Below are positions 55,567 to 64,000 of a DNA stretch of 64,000 nucleotides, one piece after another; the first letter of the stretch is position 1, and the number at the start of each line of letters is the position of its first letter. Source of the stretch: Sulfuricurvum sp. Lineage in GTDB: Bacteria; Campylobacterota; Campylobacteria; Campylobacterales; Sulfurimonadaceae. Below the pieces are notes generated by a model. That model was not told the DNA's origin. It saw only the letters and a program-made list of their open reading frames with translations, and searched no databases. The stretch is from positions 1-64,000 of the forward strand of contig NZ_JAQUHV010000005.1 of NCBI RefSeq assembly GCF_028681615.1, written 5' to 3'. The position numbers and the translations under genes are program-made.

Positions 55567-56679
55567 CTAATAACTAAACGGATCGTTTTTGATCTCTTCG
55601 TGAGTAACGGGACGTGCCATAGAATACCATACATATGCGATGTATCCTAATACAACCGGCACGAACAGCGATACGTACCCCATGACCATAAGCGTATAGC
55701 GGCTGGCTGAACTGTTGGCGGTCGTCAATGAACTGCTCAAATCAACATAGGAGGGATAAAAAGGGGCTCCCCCGATCCCGGTAGAGAGCAGCAGTGCAAA
55801 TACCGTCAATACGGCACCTGATGCAGCGAACCAAAATCCTGTTTCTTTACCGCGAAATCCGCCGAAGAGAAACAAAAGCAATCCGATCACAAACGGAACC
55901 GATACACTGATCGGATGGTTCATAAAGGTATGGAAATAGCGGTTGGACTCAATCACGACTTTCCCCTGCAAAATATCGGCACCCAAAACTGAAAATATCC
56001 ATACTGCATACGAGGCTAAAAAAACCAACGTGACCACGATCTCAGATTGTCTTTTTTTCTCCGTTATACGGAGTATTTCCGCCTCTTTTACGCTGTTAAG
56101 AATATAGAGCATCCCCAATATACGGGATATAAGAAGTACGCATATCCCGCCTAATACATTAAAAGGGACACTCAATGCCTCCAGCCCGCGAGTTGGCATT
56201 ATCCAATGGGCAAGCTTGTCATTATCAAGAATAAACGGACTTCCTGAAAACATTGTAGAGATAATCACCCCGATTAAAAACGGGGCGAGGTAGCCGTTAA
56301 TACTTAAAAATATTTCAAATATTTTTGCGCCGTAGACATTTCCTTTTTTGGTACGATACTCGTAGGAAACCGCTTGAATGATATAAACAAACAGCAGTGT
56401 CATCCATGCCGCATACGCTCCGCCGAAACTGACGGCATAAAAGAGGGGAAAAGCGGCGAAAATAGCTCCTCCGAATAAAACCAGTGTCGTAAAACCCAAT
56501 TCCCATTTACGTCCGAAAACATTATACAGCAGTGTTTTATCCGTTTCATTCTTTCCTATCAACGGAATCAGAGCCTGCCCTCCCTGCACAAAAAGCATCA
56601 TCGCCAAAAATCCGCCCAGTAATGAGACGATCCCCCACCAATAATTTTGCAGCCACAGCAGTTCCCATGTCTCAAACAT
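55567..56679 (-). CDS. cydB: cytochrome bd quinol oxidase subunit II
   Basis: About 370 residues, with some eight to nine membrane helices. Family stretches: ETWELLWLQNYWWGIVSLLG at the start, GRKWELGFTTLVLFGGAIF, and GGAPFYPSYVDLSSSLTTAN near residue 310. It forms the heterodimer with CydA, reducing oxygen at high affinity. I start at ATG 56679, six bases after AAGGAG, overlapping the cydA stop by 8 bases. Length close to E. coli CydB (379). Confidence 0.93.
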   Translation of the reverse strand: MFETWELLWLQNYWWGIVSLLGGFLAMMLFVQGGQALIPLIGKNETDKTLLYNVFGRKWELGFTTLVLFGGAIFAAFPLFYAVSFGGAYAAWMTLLFVYIIQAVSYEYRTKKGNVYGAKIFEIFLSINGYLAPFLIGVIISTMFSGSPFILDNDKLAHWIMPTRGLEALSVPFNVLGGICVLLISRILGMLYILNSVKEAEILRITEKKRQSEIVVTLVFLASYAVWIFSVLGADILQGKVVIESNRYFHTFMNHPISVSVPFVIGLLLFLFGGFRGKETGFWFAASGAVLTVFALLLSTGIGGAPFYPSYVDLSSSLTTANSSASRYTLMVMGYVSLFVPVVLGYIAYVWYSMARPVTHEEIKNDPFSY

Positions 56680-58210
56680 GATCTTCTCCTTTTTCCATAA
56701 TAAGAGGTCCATGTGCAATCGCCGCAACCATGATCTTAATTTCGGCAATCAATAAAGCGGTAAACAGTGCCGCAAACATCCAAAAAGTGATCTGCACACT
56801 CAGTGGATTTAACGCACTTACCCCTTTCATCGTCGGAAGAAGATCTTGAATCACCCAAGGCTGCCGCCCTACTTCGGCTACGATCCAACCTGCTTCACAC
56901 GCTATAAACCCTAGCGGAATAGAAAACAATGTAACCCATAAGGCCCAGCGTGTATTGATGAGTTCATTGGTCATCGAAAGATAAAGGAGGACAAGAAACA
57001 ATACGATGAAAAATGATCCCAATCCAACCATCAGGTGAAAACTGTAAAAGGTAAGAGCGATCGGAGGAACCGTCTGTTTCGGATCACTAAAGTGTCCGTA
57101 CCCCATGTACGACTGATTCACATCAAATGCCGCAAGATGATCTGCCGCTTTTTCATTGTCGCCGGCTTTTTTAGCTTCATGATACTGTGCCAGGTTGGAC
57201 AATGCTGATTGTCCCCGAGAAATTTTTTCGCCGGCACTCATCACATTGAATTTTTCATTACCTGCAATGAGATCGTTTATACCCGGGACAAACGCATTGA
57301 TATCGTGGTATCCGAGTATGGAGAGTGCAAACGGAATTTGGATATCTCCAAAAAATTCGGGCTTGTCATCTCCGATCTCTTTATCCAAATTTAAAATCCC
57401 GAACGCTACGATTCCCGCACGTCCTTCTCCCGTATACAGCCCTTCCATAGCCGCCAGTTTCATAGGTTGTTTTTGGGCAACCTGATGCGCCGATTCATCA
57501 CCGCTTAGCAGGAGAAATATTGATGCAAACAGACCGAATGATGCCGCGACAATGATACTTCTCCGGGCAAAATGCAATTCACGTCCCCGTATCAAAAACC
57601 ATGCCGATACACCGACGACAAAAATAGCCGCCGTTACATACCCGCCGCCGATGGTATGCAGAAATTTTGCTACCGCGACAGGTGAAAAGATCACATCCCA
57701 AAAATTCCCCATCTCATACCGCATCGAATCGGGATTAAATATCATGCCCACAGGATGCTGCATCCACCCGTTTGCAACCAAAATCCATAAAGCGGAGAGG
57801 TTGGTTCCGATAGCTACCAACCATGATGAAAGAAGGTGGAATTTTTTCGAAACACGATTCCAGCCAAAAAACAATACGACAAAAAAAGTGGATTCAAGGA
57901 AAAAAGCAAAAATCCCCTCGATTGCCAACGGCGCACCGAAAATATCTCCGACGATCCATGAATAGGCTGCCCAATTAGTCCCGAATTCAAACTCCATGAT
58001 AAGGCCGGTCGCAACGCCGATAACGAAATTAATTCCAAATAGTTTGACCCAGAACTTGGTTGTTGCAAGCCACTCTTCGTCGCCTGTTTTAACATATATT
58101 GTTTCCATGATGGCGACAAGAAAAGAGAGTCCAAGCGTAAGCGGGACAAACAAAAAATGGTAAATAGCGGTTAAAGCAAATTGCGCTCTTGACCAATCGA
58201 CGAGTTCCAT
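56672..58210 (-). CDS. cydA: cytochrome bd quinol oxidase subunit I
   Basis: A 512-residue subunit carrying haems b558, b595 and d. Haem ligand regions: His in TAIYHFLFVPLTLGLSFLVA, His in KFLHTIGGGYVTAAI, and Met/His in YSFHLMVGLGSFFIV. The quinol-binding Q-loop lies between about 250 and 360, with the GRQPWVIQDLLPT signature following. Length is like the long-Q-loop type (E. coli 522). The operon is DUF4492-cydA-cydB-small membrane protein. Confidence 0.95.
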   Translation of the reverse strand: MELVDWSRAQFALTAIYHFLFVPLTLGLSFLVAIMETIYVKTGDEEWLATTKFWVKLFGINFVIGVATGLIMEFEFGTNWAAYSWIVGDIFGAPLAIEGIFAFFLESTFFVVLFFGWNRVSKKFHLLSSWLVAIGTNLSALWILVANGWMQHPVGMIFNPDSMRYEMGNFWDVIFSPVAVAKFLHTIGGGYVTAAIFVVGVSAWFLIRGRELHFARRSIIVAASFGLFASIFLLLSGDESAHQVAQKQPMKLAAMEGLYTGEGRAGIVAFGILNLDKEIGDDKPEFFGDIQIPFALSILGYHDINAFVPGINDLIAGNEKFNVMSAGEKISRGQSALSNLAQYHEAKKAGDNEKAADHLAAFDVNQSYMGYGHFSDPKQTVPPIALTFYSFHLMVGLGSFFIVLFLVLLYLSMTNELINTRWALWVTLFSIPLGFIACEAGWIVAEVGRQPWVIQDLLPTMKGVSALNPLSVQITFWMFAALFTALLIAEIKIMVAAIAHGPLIMEKGEDHV

Positions 58211-58233
58211 ATCTATATCCTTATATCTGACGG

Positions 58234-58431
58234 TTATTTTGGAAGGGACAGTTTTTCAGCAATCACTGAAGAAGCGGTTTGGGGTGATGTCTTGTAAGGG
58301 TCGTCGTATAAAAAGTAAAACAGCGCCCAAATAAAAAGCAATTTAAAAGCAAAGACAAGCACAAGGCTGTTTTTCAACCGAAGATTTGCAAAAAAATCGT
58401 GATACATTTGGAAAATACCGTAACGTTTCAT
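58234..58431 (-). CDS. DUF4492 protein, cytochrome bd-associated
   Basis: A 65-residue protein with one membrane helix (LVLVFAFKLLFIWALFYFLY) after a basic/aromatic N-terminus (YGIFQMYHDFFANLR). This matches DUF4492, typically found just before cydA in Bacteroidota and Campylobacterota. It likely assists assembly or stability of cytochrome bd. First gene of the operon; AAGGA precedes the ATG. Confidence 0.8.
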   Translation of the reverse strand: MKRYGIFQMYHDFFANLRLKNSLVLVFAFKLLFIWALFYFLYDDPYKTSPQTASSVIAEKLSLPK

Positions 58432-58489
58432 TACTGTGTTTCCTTAAAAACTCAAATCTGAATGACTATTCATAATCCGAATATTAACG

Positions 58490-58506
58490 ACATAAAACTG
58501 TTATGT
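58490..58506 (-). promoter_or_regulatory. 6-5-6 inverted repeat in cyd leader
   Basis: ACATAA-N5-TTATGT is a perfect inverted repeat lying in the leader between the -10 box and the first gene of the cyd operon. It may be a repressor site or an mRNA hairpin. Confidence 0.4.
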
Positions 58507-58542
58507 ATCTTTCAGATTTATCTATACATGATTCTTCAATTT

Positions 58543-58548
58543 ATTATA
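58543..58548 (-). promoter_or_regulatory. -10 box of cyd operon
   Basis: CCTATAAT on the minus strand, 112 bases before the DUF4492 start, implying a leader of about 100 bases. Confidence 0.5.
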
Positions 58549-58636
58549 GGTTAATACTCAATTGCCAAGAGAAGCAGTCTGAAAGCTAGAATGTGCAGAA
58601 ATCAAGAAATCGCCGAAGCGATCGAAAAAGCCGCTT

Positions 58637-59008
58637 TTAGAGTGCGGACAAAAAGGCTTTTTCTGAAGCCGGTATCTTTGCCATTTTCCCTGAAAAATCG
58701 ATATACACGAGATCAATGAGCATCTCAAAAACTTTCTCATCTTCTCTGAAAATCTTCTGGGAAAGGGTAAAAGAAACATTTTTAATTTCGATCAACGATG
58801 TTTTAACCTCTAAAATATCTCCAAATTTCGCAGTTTTAAGATAATCCGCTTCGATGTGCTTGGCTACGAAATGCCCTCCGGCTAATATCGGAGAGCGCCC
58901 TGCATCAAAAAACAGCTGACTTCGCGCACGCTCGCAAAAGTTAAGATAATTAGAGTGATACACGACACCGCCCACATCGGTATCCTCGTAATAAACCCGT
59001 ATTTTCAT
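58637..59008 (-). CDS. acyl-CoA thioesterase, YbgC-like
   Basis: A 123-residue hotdog-fold thioesterase. The catalytic Asp lies in VYYEDTDVGGVVYHSNYLNF near the start, followed by ERARSQLFFDAG. Members hydrolyse short-chain or phospholipid-related acyl-CoA. It starts 2 bases after the parvulin gene. No Tol-Pal genes are near. Confidence 0.88.
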   Translation of the reverse strand: MKIRVYYEDTDVGGVVYHSNYLNFCERARSQLFFDAGRSPILAGGHFVAKHIEADYLKTAKFGDILEVKTSLIEIKNVSFTLSQKIFREDEKVFEMLIDLVYIDFSGKMAKIPASEKAFLSAL

Positions 59009-59010
59009 TC

Positions 59011-59802
59011 TTATTTAGATTTCTTAGATGCTTTCTTGGTCACAGCAGGTTTTGAATCTAATGTAGCCAAAATTTTCTTTGCTTCGTTTTCAACAGCCTG
59101 TTGTCGTAGCATATTCTCTAAGTAGCTTTTAGCCTCTTCAAAAGTAGCCGGGTGTTCCGGTTTGACTTCATCAAGAAGAATAACATCCCAAATGTCTTTA
59201 CCTGTAGAAAGTTTGATATAACTTCCTGCTTCTTTGTCTTTTAAAGCAGTTTTTACCACTTCCGGGAGAGCTGATGAATTCACCCAACCGACATATCCCC
59301 CTTTTTGTTTCGTATTTTGATCAATACTGTTTGTTGATGCTAACGTTGTAAATAATTTGTCACGTTCATCTCCAGTTTTAGCTTTCAATTGATTGATCAT
59401 GACATCAGCCAATGTCTCTTGCATAACTACGATGTGACGGATTTTATAACTTGCAGCAATATTTAGATCTTTGGCATCCTTATAAGCTTTTTGAAGTTCT
59501 TCGTCAGTAGGCTTTGTAGCTTCTGCAATACGTTTAGACCATAAATCAAGCGCAAGTGTTTCAGATATTTGGATGTACTCCGGATCATTTTTAAGTTGTA
59601 CAACTAAAGCCTCGGCAAGTTTGATCCGTTGCGTGTATTCAGAAGTAATTTTTTGTTTTACTTCCTCCGGTGCCGTATCAAAATCAATATGCAGCGCTTG
59701 CGCTGAAAATTGTTTGATCTCATCCGGAGCAATTACATGCGCCTGTAATGACGATGTTAATAATAATGCGGTAACAACTGAACCGATAAAACGTTTGGAC
59801 AT
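59011..59802 (-). CDS. periplasmic parvulin-type prolyl isomerase
   Basis: A 263-residue exported PpiC-type chaperone. Signal peptide (FIGSVVTALLLTSSLQAHV), a SurA/PrsA-like N-terminal helical part, and a parvulin domain about 130-225 (KIRHIVVMQETLADVMINQL, GGYVGWVNSSALPEVVKTAL). The basic tail is Lys-rich (TKKASKKSK). It assists folding of outer-membrane proteins. AAGGAA precedes the ATG. Confidence 0.9.
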   Translation of the reverse strand: MSKRFIGSVVTALLLTSSLQAHVIAPDEIKQFSAQALHIDFDTAPEEVKQKITSEYTQRIKLAEALVVQLKNDPEYIQISETLALDLWSKRIAEATKPTDEELQKAYKDAKDLNIAASYKIRHIVVMQETLADVMINQLKAKTGDERDKLFTTLASTNSIDQNTKQKGGYVGWVNSSALPEVVKTALKDKEAGSYIKLSTGKDIWDVILLDEVKPEHPATFEEAKSYLENMLRQQAVENEAKKILATLDSKPAVTKKASKKSK

Positions 59803-59910
59803 AGAGTTTTCCTTCTTTTTTTATTCATATGACAATAAGTTTATCGAAGATTTGTAATAATTTAACCACTTTTTAAATTTATTTGCATTGAAAGATTAAG
59901 TATTCAAATC

Positions 59911-59916
59911 TATAAT
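59911..59916 (+). promoter_or_regulatory. -10 box for 74-residue gene
   Basis: TATAAT 30 bases before the TTG start at 59946. Confidence 0.45.
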
Positions 59917-59945
59917 GTCAAAAATAAAAAATAATAGGAAAATCT

Positions 59946-60170
59946 TTGGATTTAAAACAAAAATTAATTGACTTCGGATGTGGACCAGAGTTTATCGATA
60001 TCGCTTTAAAATATGAAAATCTTTTTCCCTCAGACCAAGATATTGAGTCTTTTATTGAATATGTAGAAACCGAGTATGCAAAAGTTGAAGCATTAGAAGA
60101 GATAAAGAACAGAGATAAAGAGATCGTCGACGCTTCTGGTATTTTTGAAGAATTTGAAGATGAAATATAA
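59946..60170 (+). CDS. small acidic hypothetical protein
   Basis: A 74-residue acidic protein (MDLKQKLIDFGCGPEFIDI, ending EEFEDEI), TTG start with AGGA before it. Helical. It stands alone between the parvulin gene and the cytochrome gene; not recognised. Confidence 0.55.
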   Translation: MDLKQKLIDFGCGPEFIDIALKYENLFPSDQDIESFIEYVETEYAKVEALEEIKNRDKEIVDASGIFEEFEDEI

Positions 60171-60363
60171 ATTATAAAAAAAATGCTTTCAAAAAAATTT
60201 AAAAGTGATTATAAATAATAAAAATATTATCATCTAAAACTATAAATAGAAACCTACCGCGACTACTCTTATCGACAACTTAATTTCTTTAAATATTTAA
60301 ATTCATCAAAAATTCACAAATGTATTCTAATATAACGGATAAATACCAAATAAAGGGGTCAAT

Positions 60364-62604
60364 ATGCGTCAAGAAAAAGTGATTATTTCATCGCTACTTG
60401 CATCATTGATGTTAATCGGATGCGGCGGCGGGGGTGGAGGCGGCAGCAGTACTACTTCTGTTTCAACTGCTACATTTATGGATTCTCCAGTATCCGGGTT
60501 AGAGTTTGAAAGTGCAACAGAGAGTGGGATAACTGATTCAAACGGTAATTTCATTTATCAAGAAGGTGAATCGGTTACCTTTCATATAGGTAATCTATAC
60601 ATTGGATCAGCAAAACCAACCAATGGAAAAATTACTCCACTGGATATTATTGGTACAACAGATTCTTCTAATGCTGATGTTGTTCGTATCCTACAGACGC
60701 TTCAAACGTTGGACAGTGATGGAGATCCAAGCAACGGGATTACTATTGATCCAGTAATGACATCTACTCTTGCAGCAGTTACAAAGCGAGTATATATTAA
60801 AAATTTGAGTGATACACAGGTTTTAGACACCATTGGAAAAACTGCCTTTTCTGTTGACTCGGCAACTGCTCAAAAAAATTTTACACCGAATGCACCATCT
60901 AATAAAGATAAAGGATATACTCATCTGCCAACAGATACCAATACAAGTACAGGAAGTGGAACAAGTACAGGAAGTGGAACAGTCAGTAACATCGGCAATA
61001 CGGGTAAATACACATTAATAGCTTGGAATGATCTAGGTATGCACTGTATGGATGGTAAAGACTATTCTGTTTTCAGTATTCTTCCTCCATATAACAATCT
61101 CCATGCCCATCTCATTAATAAAGATCTTACGACAGGAAAAAATATTACATCAGGCGTAACACTTACATATGAAGCGGTTGCTGATACGACAGGATCAATC
61201 AATACGACAAGTGTAACAAAAACAAACTTTTGGAATTGGGTACTTGCTATTTTTGGCAGAAGACCGGCTGATAATCACGGTTTGAATCTTTCGGATCCAG
61301 CTGTATCGAATCCAACGCCGAATATGACACCAACGGCTATGAGTTATAACGCTTCAAAAGGCTGGTGGGAAGCAGAAGGTATTCCAATTACACCATATGA
61401 TGACAAAGGGGTAAAAAACTATTATCCAATGGTCAAAGTTGTTGCAAAAGATAGCAGCGGAACTATCATAGCTACAACAAAAGCGGTCTTACCAGTATCC
61501 GATGAGATGAGTTGTGCTACATGTCATGCTTCCAATAGTGTAGCTGCGGCTAAACCAACTGCCGGATGGGTTAATAATACGACAAGTGTAGAAAAAGATT
61601 GGAAACAAAACATTCTTAAACTCCATGATGAAAAATTCCCGAATGCAATTGCAACCGCAAATATGGCTGCTTCATATACAAAAGGAACATTGTTGGATAC
61701 AGCAAATGCAGGACAACCCGTTTTGTGTGCAGCATGTCATAAATCAAATGCATTACTAACTCCAGAAAAAACAGGAATTAAACCACTTACAGAAGCACTT
61801 CACAGTAAACATGCTAACGTGATTGATCCTACTACCGGTCTTTCTATGAACAACAGCACTAACCGTGATTCATGCTACAAATGTCATCCAGGCTCATCCA
61901 CTAAATGTTTGCGCGGAGTAATGGGTAATTCAAAAAAATCAAACGGAACCAATGCAATCGACTGTCAAAGCTGTCATGGATCAATGAGCAATGTCGGAAA
62001 AACAGGACGTGAAGGTTGGCTAGACCAACCAAATTGCCAACAATGTCATGACCGTAATGGTACTTCAACATCAAACTTTGCACGCTTTACCAGTGTTTTT
62101 TCGAGTGGAACAACATTACGTACCATTGTAGATACAACGGGTCGTTTTGCAACAAATCCTAATACACCGGCAACCGGTTTCTCACTCTATCGATTTAGTA
62201 AAGGACATGGAAATCTCCAATGTGAAGCATGTCATGGTGCTACTCATGCCGAGTATCCAAGTTCTCATGCTAACGATAATGTACAAAGTATTGCTTTACA
62301 GGGTCATACAGGTACTATTGCCGAATGTACAACCTGTCATACTACCGTTCCGACTGGTACGTCAAACTTTGCCAAAGGTCCTCACGGAATGCACGTAGTC
62401 GGTCAAAATGCGGTAAGTGAACATAAAAATGCCGCTGAAAGTAATCGGGCAAGCTGTACGGTATGTCACGGTTCCGATTATCGTGGAAGTATTTTATCAG
62501 CCACCTCTCAAGCACGTACGTTAACCGTTGAACACGGTACAAAAACATTTGCTGCAAAACATCAAGTGAGCTGTTACGACTGCCACAATGGACCGAATCC
62601 TTAA
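60364..62604 (+). CDS. nine-haem c-type cytochrome lipoprotein
   Basis: A 746-residue lipoprotein: lipobox LIGC (Cys20), followed by a Gly-rich linker. Residues about 30-190 are Ca-binding/Ig-like (SPVSGLEFESATESG). A Thr/Ser/Gly linker with a tandem repeat (about 194-205) leads to a conserved LIAWNDLGMHCMDGKDY domain. Nine CxxCH motifs follow in the last half: CATCH, CAACH, CYKCH, CQSCH, CQQCH, CEACH, CTTCH, CTVCH, CYDCH. It is an outer-surface or periplasmic electron carrier, possibly for extracellular electron transfer or sulfur/metal redox. The ribosome site is AAGGGG. Confidence 0.9.
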   Translation: MRQEKVIISSLLASLMLIGCGGGGGGGSSTTSVSTATFMDSPVSGLEFESATESGITDSNGNFIYQEGESVTFHIGNLYIGSAKPTNGKITPLDIIGTTDSSNADVVRILQTLQTLDSDGDPSNGITIDPVMTSTLAAVTKRVYIKNLSDTQVLDTIGKTAFSVDSATAQKNFTPNAPSNKDKGYTHLPTDTNTSTGSGTSTGSGTVSNIGNTGKYTLIAWNDLGMHCMDGKDYSVFSILPPYNNLHAHLINKDLTTGKNITSGVTLTYEAVADTTGSINTTSVTKTNFWNWVLAIFGRRPADNHGLNLSDPAVSNPTPNMTPTAMSYNASKGWWEAEGIPITPYDDKGVKNYYPMVKVVAKDSSGTIIATTKAVLPVSDEMSCATCHASNSVAAAKPTAGWVNNTTSVEKDWKQNILKLHDEKFPNAIATANMAASYTKGTLLDTANAGQPVLCAACHKSNALLTPEKTGIKPLTEALHSKHANVIDPTTGLSMNNSTNRDSCYKCHPGSSTKCLRGVMGNSKKSNGTNAIDCQSCHGSMSNVGKTGREGWLDQPNCQQCHDRNGTSTSNFARFTSVFSSGTTLRTIVDTTGRFATNPNTPATGFSLYRFSKGHGNLQCEACHGATHAEYPSSHANDNVQSIALQGHTGTIAECTTCHTTVPTGTSNFAKGPHGMHVVGQNAVSEHKNAAESNRASCTVCHGSDYRGSILSATSQARTLTVEHGTKTFAAKHQVSCYDCHNGPNP
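60943..60978 (+). repeat. tandem 18-base repeat in cytochrome linker
   Basis: Two perfect copies of ACAAGTACAGGAAGTGGA, encoding a Thr-Ser-Thr-Gly-Ser-Gly spacer. Copy number may vary between strains. Confidence 0.8.
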
Positions 62605-62612
62605 TATCTAGA

Positions 62613-62642
62613 TTTTGGCTTTCCGTATTGTGAAAGCCAAAA
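62613..62642. terminator. strong hairpin between convergent genes
   Basis: An 11-pair stem, TTTTGGCTTTC / GAAAGCCAAAA, with an 8-base loop, 8 bases after the cytochrome stop and 42 bases past the end of the convergent DTW gene. It probably ends both transcripts even though no separate T-run is present. Confidence 0.6.
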
Positions 62643-62684
62643 ATTGTCAGCCAAGATCTCTTAATGACCTAGATTGAGATTTAA

Positions 62685-63359
62685 CTATTTTTCTCTTCGT
62701 ATGAACCGAACTTGTTCACTCTTAAGCCGTGATGCACATTCTATTTGATAATTGACCATTGAGTTAAACGGCGCTAGAAAATGTTCGAAAGACTCAGATT
62801 CAATTTGCTCAATTCCATGGTCATGAAGTAACTCTATAACAGTTAATACGGATTCAATCGTTGAAAGACAAAAGGGGTTCGGTTGTTCTTTTATTTTAAA
62901 TTGGGAATTTTTTGTATGGGTAAAACTGAGTTTGGGTAAAGATTGTAAATTTTTGCTCAAACGAAGCATCTTAACCGAACAAGGCCACGTAGAATCAATA
63001 ATAAAAACAACCAACTGCTTTCCGTTCAATGCTATTTTCTGGGTATTGAGATTTATACTCTCTTTTCCGGGATACAAAACATAGCAAAGATTTTGACTGT
63101 CGTTGATCAATGAATTAACAAATGTATCTTCCGTAAAATCAACATTTATCAAAAGTTCCGAATTAGGAAGTGAAAGATGAGTTAGATGTCCTGTACCGTT
63201 TTTAGTCTTTTTAAACTCTTTTGGATGCATTAATATGATAAATTTTGCATTAGTTGCCAATGGATTTACATACGAGCACATACATGAGCTCATTGGCCGG
63301 TAACATTTATAGCATTTTGATCTAGCTACTAAAATATTATTTGATATGATTTTGTCCAT
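62685..63359 (-). CDS. DTW-domain tRNA-uridine aminocarboxypropyltransferase
   Basis: A 224-residue protein of the DTW family (TapT/TuaA-like), which makes acp3U in tRNA. A zinc-type cluster lies at the N-terminus (CYKCYRPMSSCMC). Motifs: LMHPKEFKKTKNGTGHLTHL, the FIIDSTWPCSVKML stretch with the DSTW variant of DTW, and QPNPFCLSTIESVLTV. The exact tRNA position is not inferable. Confidence 0.88.
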   Translation of the reverse strand: MDKIISNNILVARSKCYKCYRPMSSCMCSYVNPLATNAKFIILMHPKEFKKTKNGTGHLTHLSLPNSELLINVDFTEDTFVNSLINDSQNLCYVLYPGKESINLNTQKIALNGKQLVVFIIDSTWPCSVKMLRLSKNLQSLPKLSFTHTKNSQFKIKEQPNPFCLSTIESVLTVIELLHDHGIEQIESESFEHFLAPFNSMVNYQIECASRLKSEQVRFIRREK

Positions 63360-63477
63360 ACTTTTCTTTTTCTATATCTCAATAATTCAATCAAAGAATA
63401 TCTAATTAACACTAAGAAGGAAGAAAATCAACCTAAAAGATGATAGAATCACTTCATAAATAAGTAAAGGGAATACT

Positions 63478-64000
63478 ATGAGTGATACGAAAGTTTATGA
63501 TAAAATTTTTTCAATTCATGATCAGGCCATCGGCACACTCAGAACTTTACATATACCTCCGTATCCCACACATTATAAAAAATACTTTGATGAAATTTTT
63601 ATCGAACAAGCAGATCAAGCCCTACTCAAGGCACAAAAAGAGGATGAGACACTGACCGATACTCAGAACGATCTGGCTCGTTATCTCGATATAGCCCATC
63701 GTTCGCTTATGACTTTTGTTGAATCACATGCCGATATATCTCATGTAGCAGAACTTCAGGAAAATTATATAAGTAAAGCAACTGAAGAAGGGGTTGAACG
63801 ATGCATGAATTTTGTAGAAGGCCTAAGTGAACTGGGACGAAACATGTCCAATGAACTAAAAAAAGCAAAAAATAAAATTGAAGAACTCAGCAGTGAACTT
63901 CAAAATGCGCTTGCGCAACTTACCACTGATCCTCTTACACAAATTTCAAATAGAAAAGGGCTCATAGAGGATTTAAACGGTGTTGTTGTAGCCGGTCAAC
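63478..64000 (+). CDS. diguanylate cyclase, 3' part outside window
   Basis: A partial rightward gene with an AAAGGG site before its ATG and 174 codons visible. The N-terminal helical region (MSDTKVYDKIFSIHDQAIG, then a coiled coil up to about residue 150) is followed by TDPLTQISNRKGLIEDL, which opens a GGDEF domain. The GGDEF motif itself is beyond the window, so activity cannot be judged. No membrane segment. Confidence 0.8.
   Translation, partial: MSDTKVYDKIFSIHDQAIGTLRTLHIPPYPTHYKKYFDEIFIEQADQALLKAQKEDETLTDTQNDLARYLDIAHRSLMTFVESHADISHVAELQENYISKATEEGVERCMNFVEGLSELGRNMSNELKKAKNKIEELSSELQNALAQLTTDPLTQISNRKGLIEDLNGVVVAGQ

Noticed and set aside
58558-58779. 73-codon reverse frame overlapping the thioesterase end
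   Set aside because: It is a shifted frame of the YbgC-like gene with low-complexity, unconvincing sequence.

Overview
The window reads as chromosome of a Campylobacterota (epsilonproteobacterial) chemolithotroph, most like Sulfurimonas or Sulfuricurvum. I infer this from the mix of lineage-typical genes: the short adenylate kinase directly after aspS, carboxynorspermidine decarboxylase and dehydrogenase, a CiaD-like protein near purU, DUF4492 before cydAB, a class II superoxide-reductase-like protein and a sigma54-driven flgFG unit. Base composition is moderate to AT-rich and genes are packed tightly, often with overlapping stop and start codons. I found no tRNA, rRNA, CRISPR array, insertion sequence, prophage or origin. 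No stretch over about 300 bases lacks a gene.

Left part (1-10.5 kb): the edge of a nitrogen-fixation region. A leftward run of thiol peroxidase, ankyrin protein and a SagB-type nitroreductase (cut by the window edge) is divergent from a NifA-type sigma54 activator. Next come a CBS-GGDEF cyclase and an AraC regulator. Then a terminator closes a tight leftward operon of nifU, aldo/keto reductase, fumarate-reductase-like flavoprotein and nifT, with a plausible -24/-12 promoter. A divergent PII-like gene follows. Structural nif genes are not in the window.

Middle (10.5-40 kb): housekeeping genes. These are aspS with two different adenylate kinases in tandem, htpX, dapD, a small flagellar-rod-like protein, an S24 repressor beside an NlpC/P60 lipoprotein, and a long leftward operon leuD-leuB-TPR-ciaD-like-purU-trmL-small membrane protein. 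After these come flgF-flgG, rpoD, hemL with an AtpZ-like gene, a rightward chain tgt-pdxJ-pdxA-PilZ-unknown, the polyamine genes nspC and carboxynorspermidine dehydrogenase, and an AMMECR1/Memo pair without its usual radical-SAM partner.

Right part (40-64 kb): dgkA, a DUF695-RraB fusion, a coiled-coil membrane protein, a HAD phosphatase and hemH; a second NlpC/P60 enzyme; glyS with a FAD oxidoreductase; the superoxide-reductase-like gene; HDOD and PAS-GGDEF-EAL signalling proteins; a family 4 UDG-like protein; a Crp/Fnr regulator followed by a thioferritin-like gene and an ankyrin protein; the cytochrome bd operon; a thioesterase and a parvulin; a nine-haem lipoprotein cytochrome; a DTW-domain tRNA-modifying enzyme; and the start of another diguanylate cyclase.

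Recurring themes are micro-oxic respiration and peroxide or superoxide defence (Tpx, SOR-like, thioferritin, cytochrome bd), cyclic-di-GMP signalling (three GGDEF proteins, one EAL, one PilZ), and ankyrin proteins placed beside stress genes three times. The most promising little-described unit is the NifU-AKR-flavoprotein-NifT operon.
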